From positions 310,001 to 374,000 of the forward strand of contig NZ_SNXZ01000005.1 of assembly GCF_004362825.1 (NCBI RefSeq): 64,000 nucleotides of DNA. Reading direction: 5' to 3'. The position numbers and the translations under genes were made by a program. This DNA is from Labedaea rhizosphaerae (lineage in GTDB: Bacteria > Actinomycetota > Actinomycetes > Mycobacteriales > Pseudonocardiaceae). Positions 1 through 8,911 of the stretch are shown here, in pieces. Positions within the stretch are counted from its first letter, which is position 1. Each line of letters starts with the position of its first letter. The notes under the pieces are model-generated. The model was not told the DNA's origin, ran no database searches, and saw only the letters and a list, made by a program, of their open reading frames with translations.

Positions 1-1
1 G

Positions 2-595
2 TGGATCGGCGGCGACAACTACCGGATGGGCGTCAACGCCGGTGACTACATCGCCAAGCAGATGAAGGCGAAGAACGTCAGCAACCCGATCATCGGCGAG
101 GTGGCGGGCATCGACTCCCTGCCGTTGACCCAGGAACGCAGCAAGGGCTTCAAGGATGCCTTGGCCCGCAACGGGTTCAAGGTCGGCCCGCGGGTGTCGG
201 CCGAGTTCACTGCCGAGTCCGGCGAGCGGCAGACGGCGAACCTGCTGCAGGGTGCGTCCAAACTGGACGCCTTGTGGAACCACGACGACGACCAAGGAAT
301 CGGCGTCATGGCCGCGATCGATTCGGCCAGCCGCAAGGAATTCGTGATGGTCGGCGGCGCCGGCTCGCGGGACATGATGAACCGCATCAAGGCCGACAAC
401 ACGGTGATCAAGGCGACCGTGCTCTACAGCCCGTCGATGGCGTCCACCGCGATCGCCGTGGCCCGCCTGCTGGGCCAGGGCAAGGGCGTCGGCGACTTCG
501 CCGAGCACGAGGTGCCTGCGTCGATCACCACCTACTCGGCCGTGGTGACCAAGGACAACGTCGACTCCTACCTCGACGTCGGCTTCGACTCCTGA
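2..595 (+). CDS. Sugar ABC transporter substrate-binding protein, C-terminal fragment (5' end outside window)
   Basis: The reading frame is open from the first bases of the window, so the signal peptide and N-lobe lie upstream. The visible about 197 residues have the alternating alpha/beta pattern of a Peripla_BP_4 (ribose/LacI-type) binding protein, with segments such as PIIGEVAGI, ALWNHDDDQGIGV and VTKDNVDSYLDVGF near the end. Known members are secreted, usually lipid-anchored, and bind monosaccharides or polyols for ABC import. A dehydrogenase and a sugar isomerase follow on the same strand, 30 bp and then overlapping, so this looks like the end of a sugar uptake and catabolism operon. The actual sugar cannot be read from the sequence. 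Confidence 0.88.
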   Translation, partial: WIGGDNYRMGVNAGDYIAKQMKAKNVSNPIIGEVAGIDSLPLTQERSKGFKDALARNGFKVGPRVSAEFTAESGERQTANLLQGASKLDALWNHDDDQGIGVMAAIDSASRKEFVMVGGAGSRDMMNRIKADNTVIKATVLYSPSMASTAIAVARLLGQGKGVGDFAEHEVPASITTYSAVVTKDNVDSYLDVGFDS

Positions 596-625
596 CCCCT
601 TTCGGCTGATCGACTGGAGACACTT

Positions 626-1780
626 ATGACCGAGGGTTCCATCGGGGTCGGGATGATCGGCCACGCGTTCATGGGTGCGGTGCACTCGCACGCGTGGCGG
701 ACCGCGCACCGGTTCTTCGACCTGCCGCTGGTCCCCCAGCTCGCCGTGCTCGGTGGCCGCGACCCGGAGCGGACGTCGGCGGCAGCGGACAAGTACGGCT
801 TCGCCGCGTCCAGCACCGACTGGCGGGCGGTCGTCGAGTCGGATGACGTGCAACTGGTGGACGTGTGCACGCCCGGCGACACGCACGCCGAGATCGCGTT
901 GGCCGCCCTGGCTGCCGGCAAGCACGTGTTGTGCGAGAAACCACTGGCCAACACGGTCGCCGAGGCGGAGGCGATGGCGGCCGCGGCCACCGAGGCCGCG
1001 GCGCGCGGGGTGCGGTCGATGGTGGCGTTCAACTACCGCCGGGTGCCCGCGCTCGCCTACGCCCGCAAGCTCATCGCCGAGGGGCGCCTCGGCGAGATCC
1101 GGCACGTCCGGGCGGTCTACCTGCAGGACTGGCTCTCCGACGCCGAAGCGCCGATGGCGTGGCGGTTGCGCAAGGAGCAGGCCGGGTCGGGTGCGCTGGG
1201 TGATCTCGGGGCGCACATCGTGGACGCCACCCAGTTCCTGACCGGGGATCTGCTCACCGGGGTCTGCGCGACCACGACCACGTTCGTGCCGCAGCGGCCG
1301 TCGGGGTCGGGCATGGAGGACGTGACGGTCGACGACGCGGCGCTGTTCCTCGGCCGGTTCGCCTCCGGCGCGGTGGCCAGCTACGAGGCGACGCGGTATG
1401 CGCTGGGCCGCAAGAACGCCATGCGGGTCGAGGTGAACGGGTCGAAGGGCAGCCTGGCGTTCGACTTCGAATCGATGAACGAACTGTCGTTCTACGACGG
1501 TTCCGACGGGGATTCCGCGGGCTTCCGGCGGATCCTGGTGACCGAGCCTTCGCACCCGTACGTGGGGGCCTGGTGGCCGCCGGGGCACCTGCTCGGCTAC
1601 GAGCACACGTTCACCCACGAGGTGGTCGACTTCGTGCGTGCGGTGGCTTCGGGGGTGGACCCGGCACCGTCCTTCGTGGACGGGTTGCAGGTGCAGCGGG
1701 TGCTGGACGCGGTGCAACGCAGTGCCGCGAAGGGTTCGGTGTGGACGGAGATCCCGATCGAGGAAGGGGCAGGCCGATGA
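626..1780 (+). CDS. Gfo/Idh/MocA family NAD(P)-dependent oxidoreductase
   Basis: A 384-residue protein with an N-terminal Rossmann fold ([12 protein letters not shown] near residue 7), the family motif CEKPLAN around residue 107 and a C-terminal alpha/beta substrate domain, typical of inositol or sugar 2-dehydrogenases. It probably oxidises a cyclic polyol or sugar at C2 or C3 in the cytoplasm. The ATG follows GGAG with a 7-bp spacer. The stop overlaps the start of the next gene (ATGA), showing translational coupling to the isomerase. The binding-protein gene 30 bp upstream suggests the substrate comes in through that ABC importer. The family call is firm; the substrate is not known. Confidence 0.93.
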   Translation: MTEGSIGVGMIGHAFMGAVHSHAWRTAHRFFDLPLVPQLAVLGGRDPERTSAAADKYGFAASSTDWRAVVESDDVQLVDVCTPGDTHAEIALAALAAGKHVLCEKPLANTVAEAEAMAAAATEAAARGVRSMVAFNYRRVPALAYARKLIAEGRLGEIRHVRAVYLQDWLSDAEAPMAWRLRKEQAGSGALGDLGAHIVDATQFLTGDLLTGVCATTTTFVPQRPSGSGMEDVTVDDAALFLGRFASGAVASYEATRYALGRKNAMRVEVNGSKGSLAFDFESMNELSFYDGSDGDSAGFRRILVTEPSHPYVGAWWPPGHLLGYEHTFTHEVVDFVRAVASGVDPAPSFVDGLQVQRVLDAVQRSAAKGSVWTEIPIEEGAGR

Positions 1781-2781
1781 GCAGGCCGGTCACGTTGTTC
1801 ACCGGGCAGTGGGCGGACATGCCGTTCGAAGAGGTGTGCAAGCTCGCTGCGCAATGGGGCTACGACGGGTTGGAGGTCGCCTGCTCCGGTGACCACTTCG
1901 ACGTCCACCGCGCGGTGACCGAGTCCGACTACGTGCCGGACAAGCTCGCGCAGCTGGAGCGGCACGGGCTGAGGGTGTGGACGATCTCGAACCACCTGGT
2001 CGGCCAGGCCGTCTGCGACGACCCGATCGACGAGCGGCACCGCAACATCGTGCCCGCGCGCATCTGGGGTGACGGCTCGCCGGAGGGGGTTCGTCAGCGG
2101 GCGGCGGCGGAGATGGCCGACACCGCGCGGGCCGCGGCGCTGCTCGGGGTGTCCACTGTGGTCGGGTTCACCGGGTCGAAGATCTGGAAGTACGTGGCGA
2201 TGTTCCCGCCGGTGTCCCAGGAGGTCATCGACGACGGGTACGCCGATTTCGCCGAGCGGTGGAACCCGATCCTCGATGTGTTCGACGCCGAGGGGGTGCG
2301 GTTCGCCCACGAGGTGCACCCGTCCGAGATCGCGTACGACTACTGGACGACGCGTCGTGCGCTGGACGCCGTGGGCAACCGCCCGGCGTTCGGCCTGAAC
2401 TGGGATCCGTCGCACTTCATCTGGCAGGACCTGGATCCGGTCGGGTTCATCCTGGACTTCGCCGACCGGATCTACCACGTGGACTGCAAGGACACACGCA
2501 AGCGGTTCGACGGGCGCAACGGGCGCCTCGGCTCGCACCTGGCGTGGTCGGATCCCCGGCGTGGCTGGGACTTCGTGTCCACCGGGCACGGCGACGTGCC
2601 GTGGGAGGACTGCTTCCGGGCCTTGAACTCCATCGGCTACGACGGACCGATCTCAGTGGAGTGGGAGGACGCCGGGATGGACCGGCTGCGTGGCGCCGAG
2701 GAGGCGGTGGGCGTGATCCGCCGAATGCTGTTCGACAAGCCCGCGGCCGCCTTCGACGCGGCGTTCTCGACCAAGGACTGA
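1777..2781 (+). CDS. Sugar phosphate isomerase/epimerase (AP endonuclease 2-type TIM barrel)
   Basis: A 334-residue TIM barrel. Likely metal-binding positions are visible in [26 protein letters not shown] and the late SVEWEDAG, the Glu/Asp/His set of IolE/IolI-like and xylose-isomerase-like enzymes. The family isomerises or dehydrates keto sugars or keto-inositols in the cytoplasm. The ATG overlapping the dehydrogenase stop was taken as the start because the upstream in-frame extension is the shadow of that gene and the protein begins at a normal family N-terminus. It is the last gene of the operon and is followed by a long GC-rich hairpin. Confidence 0.9.
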   Translation: MSRPVTLFTGQWADMPFEEVCKLAAQWGYDGLEVACSGDHFDVHRAVTESDYVPDKLAQLERHGLRVWTISNHLVGQAVCDDPIDERHRNIVPARIWGDGSPEGVRQRAAAEMADTARAAALLGVSTVVGFTGSKIWKYVAMFPPVSQEVIDDGYADFAERWNPILDVFDAEGVRFAHEVHPSEIAYDYWTTRRALDAVGNRPAFGLNWDPSHFIWQDLDPVGFILDFADRIYHVDCKDTRKRFDGRNGRLGSHLAWSDPRRGWDFVSTGHGDVPWEDCFRALNSIGYDGPISVEWEDAGMDRLRGAEEAVGVIRRMLFDKPAAAFDAAFSTKD

Positions 2782-2792
2782 CTTGGGGGTGG

Positions 2793-2839
2793 GTTCGGTT
2801 CGGCACGAGCGACCGCCGACCTCTCGTGCCGGACCGAGC
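2793..2839 (+). terminator. Stem-loop terminator after the sugar operon
   Basis: An inverted repeat begins 11 bp after the isomerase stop. The core arms GGTTCGGCACGAG and CTCGTGCCGGACC pair with one G.U wobble across a 13-nt loop, and the stem extends outward by about four more pairs. There is no T-run, as is common for actinomycete terminators. Function is inferred from position and pairing. Confidence 0.6.
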
Positions 2840-3025
2840 TCCTACCAAGCCTCCGGGGTGTCCCTCGTTCGGCCCAAGCAGGATCTACTGTGGGAGGTTC
2901 CTGATCGGGTCTTCTGTGGCTCCGACTGACTGATACCGCTGCTCCATCGGAGCGGTGTGCAGTCGTATTCGAACTGCCTCTTGGCCATTGCTGGCACAGT
3001 CGATCCCCGCAAGGGGGGATGGACG

Positions 3026-3667
3026 ATGTCATGGCGAAGCCAGCCTCGGGACAAGAACGGGCGGTGGACCAAAGGGCTGTCGGCGGGTGCGCTCGCCCTG
3101 GTGGTGGGCGGCGGCGCCATCGCCGCCGAGGGCGGTCTCGGTGCAACGGTCTCCGGAGGAGGCGTGCCGAAGAGCGTGGTCGACCGAGCGGCAAAGGGCA
3201 AGGAGCCGGCGCGGAAAGGCAACCGTGACCTCACCTGGCGCCGGATGAACCTGAAGCGGCTCAAGCAGATCGTGAAGCATGGGTTGCCGTGCGCGGCCAA
3301 TTCCTATGGAGAGGTGCACAAGTTCTTCCTGCGCACGCCTTGCCGGTCCCTCGACCGCTTCCTGGTCCGGCTGGACGATGGCAACGGCGGCGAAATGATC
3401 GTGTCGGTTTCGTGGGTACGCATGAGGTCCAGTCGCTCGGCCACCAAACTTCGTTCGCTCGCGGACACCTACGGCACGGGTAACGTGTCGCCGCTGCCCG
3501 GTGCGCTCGTCGGAGCCGGGCGCGTCAAGTGGACCGGTCGCTACTACCACTCCCGGCCATCGGGGTCGATGGTCGTGATCGCGGAGGTGGAGCCGGTGCA
3601 CGGGGTTCCCGACCCCGACTTCATGAAGGAGGTCGCGGCGGTCGCCGCGGAGTTCCCTCGGCCGTGA
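3026..3667 (+). CDS. Hypothetical basic protein with an N-terminal hydrophobic stretch
   Basis: A 213-residue protein that I do not recognise. The chosen ATG lies 7 bp after AAGGGGGG; an in-frame start 69 bp upstream has no such site. The N-terminus has a short basic motif (RDKNGRWTKG) followed by a Gly/Ala hydrophobic stretch (GALALVVGGGAIAAEGG), which could be one membrane anchor. The middle is Lys/Arg rich (RKGNRDLTWRRMNLKRLK) and the C-terminal 120 residues look like a small mixed alpha/beta domain with two Cys (PCAANSYG, TPCRSLDRF). No neighbour suggests a role. It stands alone between two hairpins. Confidence 0.7.
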   Translation: MSWRSQPRDKNGRWTKGLSAGALALVVGGGAIAAEGGLGATVSGGGVPKSVVDRAAKGKEPARKGNRDLTWRRMNLKRLKQIVKHGLPCAANSYGEVHKFFLRTPCRSLDRFLVRLDDGNGGEMIVSVSWVRMRSSRSATKLRSLADTYGTGNVSPLPGALVGAGRVKWTGRYYHSRPSGSMVVIAEVEPVHGVPDPDFMKEVAAVAAEFPRP

Positions 3668-3835
3668 CCGCGGCTGCCGAGGCGCCGCCGTCGTGCGCGC
3701 TCCCGGCCGCTGGTGAACAGCACGGGTAACGCCTGTCAAAAACCGTCGACTCTTCCGAATGGACGCGATTCCCCTTGACCAGGGAAATTGTTGAAGAATT
3801 GAGCACCGGCCATTAGCGCCAGGCCCAGAGAAACC

Positions 3836-3863
3836 AGAGGGGCGGCCGGGTGGCCGCCCCTCT
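3836..3863 (-). terminator. Perfect hairpin terminator of the antitoxin-like gene
   Basis: Arms AGAGGGGCGGCC and GGCCGCCCCTCT (12 bp, perfect) flank a GGGT loop, 23 bp past the stop of the minus-strand gene. Its shape and place fit a rho-independent-like actinomycete terminator without a T tail. Confidence 0.75.
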
Positions 3864-3886
3864 GCAGGTCCCAGGTCAGGCTCTGG

Positions 3887-4075
3887 TCAGCGGCCCTGCT
3901 CCTGGTCGCCGCCCTGGTTGCTCGCGAAGTCGCGAGCCTTGTCCGCCGCCTGGTCGATCTGCTCGTCGTGGCCGCCGAAGCGGTCCTTGGCGGCCTCGGA
4001 CGCCTTGTCGATGCCTTCACCGACCTTGTCCGAGTGGTTGCCCATGGCTTCCTTGGCCTTGTCGAACATGCTCAT
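3887..4075 (-). CDS. MT0933/Rv0909-like antitoxin-family (CsbD-like) small protein
   Basis: A 62-residue, highly charged helical protein, MFDKAKEAMG...KVGEGIDKASEAAKDRFGG, matching by memory the MT0933-like antitoxin family, which also resembles CsbD stress proteins. The repeated D-K-A/V-x-x-x-x-D-K-A spacing is its hallmark. AAAGGG sits 7 bp before the chosen ATG; a second ATG lies two codons later. No toxin-like gene (SRPBCC/Rv0910 type) is next to it: the upstream neighbour is a VOC protein on the same strand. A stress-associated role is therefore as likely as a toxin-antitoxin role. A perfect hairpin follows. Confidence 0.75.
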   Translation of the reverse strand: MSMFDKAKEAMGNHSDKVGEGIDKASEAAKDRFGGHDEQIDQAADKARDFASNQGGDQEQGR

Positions 4076-4266
4076 TGGGAAATCCCTTTCACATTCGGTT
4101 CCGCATCGGACGAGGCTCACGCAAGCACCGGTCGCGGACCCCCGCAACCTCGACCGACGGTGAGGTAACCCCATTGAGCGATATTCGGCGCCGATTGTGC
4201 CGGAACGGCTGACGCGTGTTTGCGGCCCAGCGACGCGGGGTACCGCTCCGCGCCGCGGGATACTGG

Positions 4267-4662
4267 TCAGCGCTTCGGTTCGAACAACTCCACCGGGTTG
4301 CCCGACGGGTCGTCGAGCAGGATCTGCCGGCCCGCGACCCCGTCGACGATGTCGCCGCGGAAGGTCAGCCCGGCCTCACGCAGCTGCGTCACCGTCGTCT
4401 CGAGATCGGTCACGAGCAAGGAGAACCGGTTCCACCCGCCCGGCTCCGGCGTGCGCCCGTCGGACAGCGTCTGCCCGCCGCCGCCTTGGCTGCTGGGCTG
4501 GGACAACGCCAGCCGCAGCGGACCGCGGGCGAGGATCGCGAACGTGGGCGCTGGGTGCATCAGCACGCGGAAGCCCAGGTGAGCGATGTAGAACGCCAGG
4601 GCGGTATCGACGTCGTGCACGATGTAGCGCACGAGGACCGTGTCCACCGGTTCACCGACCAT
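4267..4662 (-). CDS. VOC family (glyoxalase/dioxygenase superfamily) protein
   Basis: A 131-residue protein with two beta-alpha-beta-beta-beta modules. The first begins VDTVLVRYIVHDVDTALAFY and the second WNRFSLLVTDLETTV, ending in DDPSGNPVELFEP, the usual VOC signature with a terminal metal-ligand Glu. The His near residue 17 and this Glu could bind a divalent metal. Members include glyoxalase I, fosfomycin resistance enzymes and many uncharacterised proteins; nothing here picks between them. The ATG gives the normal family length. It is probably transcribed alone; the 191 bp between it and the next minus-strand gene hold nothing I can name. Confidence 0.85.
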   Translation of the reverse strand: MVGEPVDTVLVRYIVHDVDTALAFYIAHLGFRVLMHPAPTFAILARGPLRLALSQPSSQGGGGQTLSDGRTPEPGGWNRFSLLVTDLETTVTQLREAGLTFRGDIVDGVAGRQILLDDPSGNPVELFEPKR

Positions 4663-4691
4663 GGCGACACAGTAACCCCGTACGCGGCCGC

Positions 4692-6548
4692 TCAAACCTC
4701 TGCCGCGGTGTCCTCCATCGTGAGCAGCGCGCCGTGGCTCGTGCCGTCGGGGCCGCGCAACGCCGCGCACCGCAACCGGATGACCGCGTCGCGGCCGCGC
4801 CGGTTCACGGCGTTGATCATCACGGTGTTCTCGTAGGCGACGTCGGTGACCGCGGTGCGGATCATCGGCCGCAGGTCGGTGACCGGCAGCCCGATGTCGA
4901 GGTTGAACAGGTGGGTGCCCTCGGCTTCGTCCCGGCGCACGCCCCACAGGTCCTCGGCGCCGCGGTTCCACGTCTTGATCAGCAGGTCGCTGTCGACCAC
5001 GATGATGCCCGCCCGGATCGAGAGCATGATCGACTCGAGGAACTCGTTGACCTCGTCCAGGTCGAGGCTGCGGTCGCGTAGGGTGTCGTTGATCGTCTGC
5101 AGCTCGTCGTTGGTGGACTGGAGTTCCTCGTTCATCGTCTCCAGTTCCTCGTTGGTGGACTGGAGCTCCTCGTTGGTGGTCTCCAGTTCCTCGACAGTGG
5201 ACTGCAGCTCCTCGTTGGTGGTCTCCAGCTCCTCGTTGGTCGACTGCAACTCGTCGTACGCGGATTCCAGCTGGCGGTTGGTGCGCTCCAGTTCGGCGAG
5301 CAACTGGCGTGCGCCGCTGACGTCGTGGAACACCACCGAAACGCCCATCAGCGTGTCATCCTTGGCGATCAACGGGTTGACGTGCACCTCGTACCAGACG
5401 ATCTCGCCGGCTCGCCGCCACTCCACGTCCTTGATCCGCAGCGACCGGCGCTCCAGCCGGGCCTGCTCCACCAGACCGCGCAGGGCCAGCGGCCGGTAGG
5501 ACAGGTCCAGGTCGCGCAACGGCTTGCCGATGTCGCGCTCGGACAACCCGAAGGCCAGCTCGGCCTGGTCGTTGACGACGGCCAGCAGCTCGTCCTCGGT
5601 GACCACCAGCTGCGCCACCGGCCCGGCGGCGAAGGCGAGCTCCCGCAGCCTTTCGGTGATCGGGACCTCGAGACCGCGGTGCTGGCCCATGCCGTGGGTG
5701 AACGAGCTGTTGTAGCTCGCCCGCCCGTTGGACGCCTTGCGAAACACACGCCGCTTGAGGTCGATGGGCTCGAAGATGCGGTTCTGGCTCAACAACATCT
5801 CCGCCTTGCCGAGGAACAGCGTGCCCCGTGGCGCGAGCGCGAAGTGGAACCGCTCCAGGATCTTCGTCTGCGTCTCGGCGTTGAAGTACATCAGCGTGTT
5901 GCGGCACACGAGCAGGTCGATCCGGGAGATCGGTGCGTCCTGCACCAGGTCGTTGCGACCGAAGATCACCGAACGGCGCAGGTCCTTGCGGAAGCCGTAC
6001 CGCCCGTTCTGCGCCTCGAAGTAGTACTCGAGCTTCTGCTCGTCGAGGCCCTCGAGCTCCGCGCTGGAGTAGGTCGCGTGCCGGGCCTGGCGCAGCGCGT
6101 CCTCGTCGACGTCCGTGGCGTAGATCTTGACCCGCTGGCGGTAGGTCTCCACGCCGAGCGCGTCGGCGAAGAGCATCGCCAGGCTGTAGGCCTCCTGCCC
6201 GGACGCGCAGCCCGCGCTCCAGATCCGCAGCGACTCGTCCGGCGACCGCTCCGCCAGCAACCGCGGCACCACTTCCGCACGCAGGTACTCCCAGGCCTCG
6301 GGGTCGCGGAAGAAGCCGGTGACGTTGATCAGGATCGTGTTGAACAAGGCGACGAACTCGTCGGGGTTCACCTGGAGCTGGTCGAGGTACTCCGCGTAGG
6401 CCTCGGTGCCCACCTGCGCCATGCGCCTGCGCACCCGGCGCATCAGGCTGCTGCGTTTGTACCCGGTGAAGTCGAAACCGCGTGCCTCCTTGAGGTACGC
6501 GAGCACCGACTCGAACTCACCATTGCCCTCGGCGACCTGCTCACTCAC
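4692..6548 (-). CDS. CheR-type methyltransferase fused to PAS domains through a repetitive coiled coil
   Basis: A 618-residue protein. Residues about 10-270 form CheR: an all-alpha N-domain, the SAM-binding IWSAGCASGQEAYSLAM at 109-125 and NTLMYF at 217-222. A PAS domain (about 305-415) leads into a long coiled coil (about 415-505) made of four 14-residue units of the ELQSTNEELETTNE type, then a second PAS (about 505-618). This is the CheR half of the CheB/CheR fusions found in many sensory proteins. The GTG start was chosen because upstream sequence loses the family pattern. No receptor, CheA or flagellar gene is present, so the methyl target is unknown. It lies downstream of CheB and a STAS-kinase on the same strand. 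Confidence 0.9.
   Translation of the reverse strand: MSEQVAEGNGEFESVLAYLKEARGFDFTGYKRSSLMRRVRRRMAQVGTEAYAEYLDQLQVNPDEFVALFNTILINVTGFFRDPEAWEYLRAEVVPRLLAERSPDESLRIWSAGCASGQEAYSLAMLFADALGVETYRQRVKIYATDVDEDALRQARHATYSSAELEGLDEQKLEYYFEAQNGRYGFRKDLRRSVIFGRNDLVQDAPISRIDLLVCRNTLMYFNAETQTKILERFHFALAPRGTLFLGKAEMLLSQNRIFEPIDLKRRVFRKASNGRASYNSSFTHGMGQHRGLEVPITERLRELAFAAGPVAQLVVTEDELLAVVNDQAELAFGLSERDIGKPLRDLDLSYRPLALRGLVEQARLERRSLRIKDVEWRRAGEIVWYEVHVNPLIAKDDTLMGVSVVFHDVSGARQLLAELERTNRQLESAYDELQSTNEELETTNEELQSTVEELETTNEELQSTNEELETMNEELQSTNDELQTINDTLRDRSLDLDEVNEFLESIMLSIRAGIIVVDSDLLIKTWNRGAEDLWGVRRDEAEGTHLFNLDIGLPVTDLRPMIRTAVTDVAYENTVMINAVNRRGRDAVIRLRCAALRGPDGTSHGALLTMEDTAAEV
5085..5252 (-). repeat. Four tandem 42-bp units inside the CheR-PAS gene
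   Basis: The DNA coding for the coiled coil consists of four consecutive 42-bp units, each encoding 14 residues close to ELQSTNEELETTNE. The last unit is the most diverged (ELQSTNDELQTIND). Heptad spacing is kept, so gain or loss of a unit would change linker length by two heptads without breaking the frame. Confidence 0.85.
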
Positions 6549-6558
6549 CGTGCAGACG

Positions 6559-7305
6559 CTACCCCGGCGGTTGCTTGCGCGGTCCCAGGCTCGACTCGGT
6601 GAGCACGGCCCACACGACCTTCCCGCCCGCCGGCGTCGGGGTGGACCCCCAGGTGGTGGCCAGCTCCGCGACGATGTGCAGACCAAGGCCGAGAGTGCGG
6701 GGTGCCTCGCGCAGGACCGGCGGCACCGGGCTGTCGTCGGTCACCGCGACGGTGAACATGCCGTGGCGGAACTCCAGGCGCAGGCGCGGGCCGGATGTGG
6801 TGTGCACCAACGCGTTCTCGACCAGCTCGCTCACGATCGCGGTGGCGACGTCCGTGAACGCCGGCAGGTTCCACTGCGCGCAGGTCTCGCCGACGAACTC
6901 ACGGGCGTAGCGAGGGGCTTGCTTGGCCCACGGCAACCGGAGCCAAGCCCGCCGGCGCTGCGGCGTGCCGACCTCGGTGTCGAGCGCCGCCCGGTCGCCC
7001 ACGACCCGGACGAACCGGTTGATCGCGATGCGGCCCAGCGTGTCGCGCAGGTCGGGCGCGGCGCAGACCAGCACGAGCGCGGTTCCCGGCCACTCCTCCA
7101 GGCGCCGTGCGACGACGCTGAACACGCTGAGCAGGTGCCGGCTCTCGACCCGCAGCGAGCTGATGTCGACGGCGAGCACATCCGGACCGTCGGTGCTGCA
7201 CTTGAGCAGATCGTCGCGCAGCCGCCCGGCGGTGGCGTCGGACAACACCCCGTCGACGGTGACGTCCGTGCGCCGGCCGTGCGCTGACACCTCGATCTTC
7301 AGCAC
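6559..7305 (-). CDS. STAS domain fused to RsbW/SpoIIAB-like ATP-binding kinase domain
   Basis: A 248-residue protein. Residues 1-about 115 follow a STAS fold (VTVDGVLSDATAGRLRDDL, LAVDISSLRV) and residues about 125-245 are a HATPase_c_2 anti-sigma kinase with the N-box IVSELVENALVH, VTDDSPVPP and the G-box GLGLHIVAELATTWG. Known relatives phosphorylate a STAS antagonist and bind a sigma factor. A STAS part in the same chain suggests intramolecular control. The GTG start follows AAGGCGAGG and lies 13 bp after the CheB stop, so the two are probably coupled. It ends 10 bp before the CheR start. Confidence 0.85.
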   Translation of the reverse strand: MLKIEVSAHGRRTDVTVDGVLSDATAGRLRDDLLKCSTDGPDVLAVDISSLRVESRHLLSVFSVVARRLEEWPGTALVLVCAAPDLRDTLGRIAINRFVRVVGDRAALDTEVGTPQRRRAWLRLPWAKQAPRYAREFVGETCAQWNLPAFTDVATAIVSELVENALVHTTSGPRLRLEFRHGMFTVAVTDDSPVPPVLREAPRTLGLGLHIVAELATTWGSTPTPAGGKVVWAVLTESSLGPRKQPPG

Positions 7306-7318
7306 AACCTCGCCTTCG

Positions 7319-8359
7319 TCAGCTCGCGGATTCGGTGGTGTCCTCGATCGAGAGCAGGAACTGCCGGAGCACCTCGGCCGCCGACTCGCTCTCCCGCCGG
7401 ATCTCCCCGAACCGTTCGCGCAACGCGTCCTGGCCCCGATCGAGCGCCTGGCTGACCATCTTGCGAGCCAGGGCTCCCTTCTCGTCGAGGGAGCGCAACG
7501 CGATCCACAACGCGCGCCGCAACTCGTCGTCCTGGGCGGTGAGCAGCGCATCCTGCGACCAAGCATGGCCGACGCGGCAACGATACGCCCCGCTGTCGGG
7601 CTCGACCTCGGCCAATGTTCCGTTGCAGTCCGGGCAGGAGAACTCCAGCGCGACGTCGTGGTTGCCCGTTCGGCGTCGCACGGGCCGCATCCCGTCCCGC
7701 GCGATCTTGTCCTCCAGGACCATCGACGGGCTGGGCTCGGCGGCGTCCTGGAGCTCGACCACCTGGCCCACCACCTTGACCAGGACGTCGGCGATCGCCG
7801 CGGCCGGGACCACGTGGTCCGCGGTCACCAGGCGCAACGCGCTCGCCGGCATCCCCGAGTACAGCGCGTCGTGCGGGTCCTGGACCACGGTGGTGCCCCC
7901 GCGGTCGGCGATGTCGCGCAGGCCGAGCGCGCCGTCGTCCAGTGCCCCGGAGAGCACGACGCCGACCGTCCTCGGACCGGCCGAGACCGCGGCGGAGCGG
8001 AACAGCGCGTTGACGGCGGGACGGTGCCCGTTCTCCGTCGGGCCCTTGCTCAGCACGAGCCGGTCGGGGTCGGCCAGCAGGTGGTGGTCCGGGCGGCCGA
8101 CGTAGATCCGGCCCGGTTCCAGCGGCATGCCGTCACTGGCTGACACGGCGGGCAAGCGGCCGGCGCGGTCCAGGATCATCGACAGCGCCGACGTCCCACC
8201 GGCCCGCATGTGCATGACCACCAGCACGGCGGCGGGGAAGTCGGCGGGCAGCCCGGCCACCAGGGTGCGCAGTGGCTCGATCCCGCCCGCCGACGCGCCG
8301 ATCACGACGAGGTCGCGTTGTGGTTCGCCGTTTCCCTTTGGATCGTGTCCTTGTGCCAC
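7319..8359 (-). CDS. CheB-type protein-glutamate methylesterase without receiver domain
   Basis: A 346-residue protein with the CheB catalytic triad: Ser23 in IGASAGG, His50 in VVMHM and Asp142 in SGALDDGALGL. There is no N-terminal receiver domain. The C-terminal part contains a four-Cys/His zinc-ribbon-like segment (CPDCNGTLA then CRVGHAW) and a helical tail, as in actinobacterial CheB-like proteins. The GTG start was preferred over upstream ATGs because AGGAGG sits 9 bp before it and the family core follows. It is first of three coupled genes (CheB, STAS-kinase, CheR). With no chemotaxis genes here, it probably works in a partner-switching or stress pathway. Confidence 0.88.
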   Translation of the reverse strand: MAQGHDPKGNGEPQRDLVVIGASAGGIEPLRTLVAGLPADFPAAVLVVMHMRAGGTSALSMILDRAGRLPAVSASDGMPLEPGRIYVGRPDHHLLADPDRLVLSKGPTENGHRPAVNALFRSAAVSAGPRTVGVVLSGALDDGALGLRDIADRGGTTVVQDPHDALYSGMPASALRLVTADHVVPAAAIADVLVKVVGQVVELQDAAEPSPSMVLEDKIARDGMRPVRRRTGNHDVALEFSCPDCNGTLAEVEPDSGAYRCRVGHAWSQDALLTAQDDELRRALWIALRSLDEKGALARKMVSQALDRGQDALRERFGEIRRESESAAEVLRQFLLSIEDTTESAS

Positions 8360-8557
8360 CCGTCGCCACCTCCTGGCCGTCTGATCCATGGCTACCGCCC
8401 CGGGCGGCATTCCATGCATCACGCACCATCGTCCTCCCGCCGGGTCGGCGGCGGAACAGGCCGGTCAGCCGACTGGCAACGGACACGCTGAGCGGTAAAG
8501 TTGACAGGTGGTGGCAACTCCCCGGTTGCTCGTACCCGTGGGGGGAGGTCCGTGACG

Positions 8558-8911
8558 ATGTCCGATGTCGACATCACCGCCGTGCCCACCAGGGACGCGC
8601 TGGTCCTGCGGCTGACCGGTGAGCTGGACGCGGTGACGAGCCCGTCCTGCCGTACAAGCTTGTCCGCGGTGGTGGCCGAGCTGCCGCCACCGTCACTGGT
8701 CGTGCTCGACCTGCGCGACGTCCCCTTCTGCGGTGCGGCCGGTGCTCGCGCGCTGGCCGAGTTCTCCGCCGACTGCTATGGCCGCGCGGTACGCGTCTGC
8801 CTGGTAGCGCAGCCGGACAGCGCGGTGGCCCGGATCATCGACCTCGTCGGCCTGCGTGACCGGGTGCCCGTGGTCGGCGACCCCGAACTCGCGACCAGGC
8901 GCTACGCCTGA
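8558..8911 (+). CDS. STAS domain protein (anti-sigma factor antagonist-like) lacking the usual phospho-serine
   Basis: A 117-residue single STAS domain (LRLTGELDAVTSPSC, VVLDLRDVPFCGAAGARAL). In SpoIIAA/RsbV the loop reads D-S-S-G with a phosphorylated Ser; here it reads CGAAG with Ala60 at that place, so classic phospho-switching looks lost. ATG lies 9 bp after GGAGG; a GTG two codons earlier is too close to the site. It diverges from the CheB operon, and its last 10 bp overlap the end of larE on the opposite strand. Confidence 0.85.
   Translation: MSDVDITAVPTRDALVLRLTGELDAVTSPSCRTSLSAVVAELPPPSLVVLDLRDVPFCGAAGARALAEFSADCYGRAVRVCLVAQPDSAVARIIDLVGLRDRVPVVGDPELATRRYA

Noticed and set aside
3887-4662. 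Toxin-antitoxin pair made of the MT0933-like protein and the VOC protein.
   Set aside because: VOC proteins are not the known toxin partner and the genes are 191 bp apart with no coupling.
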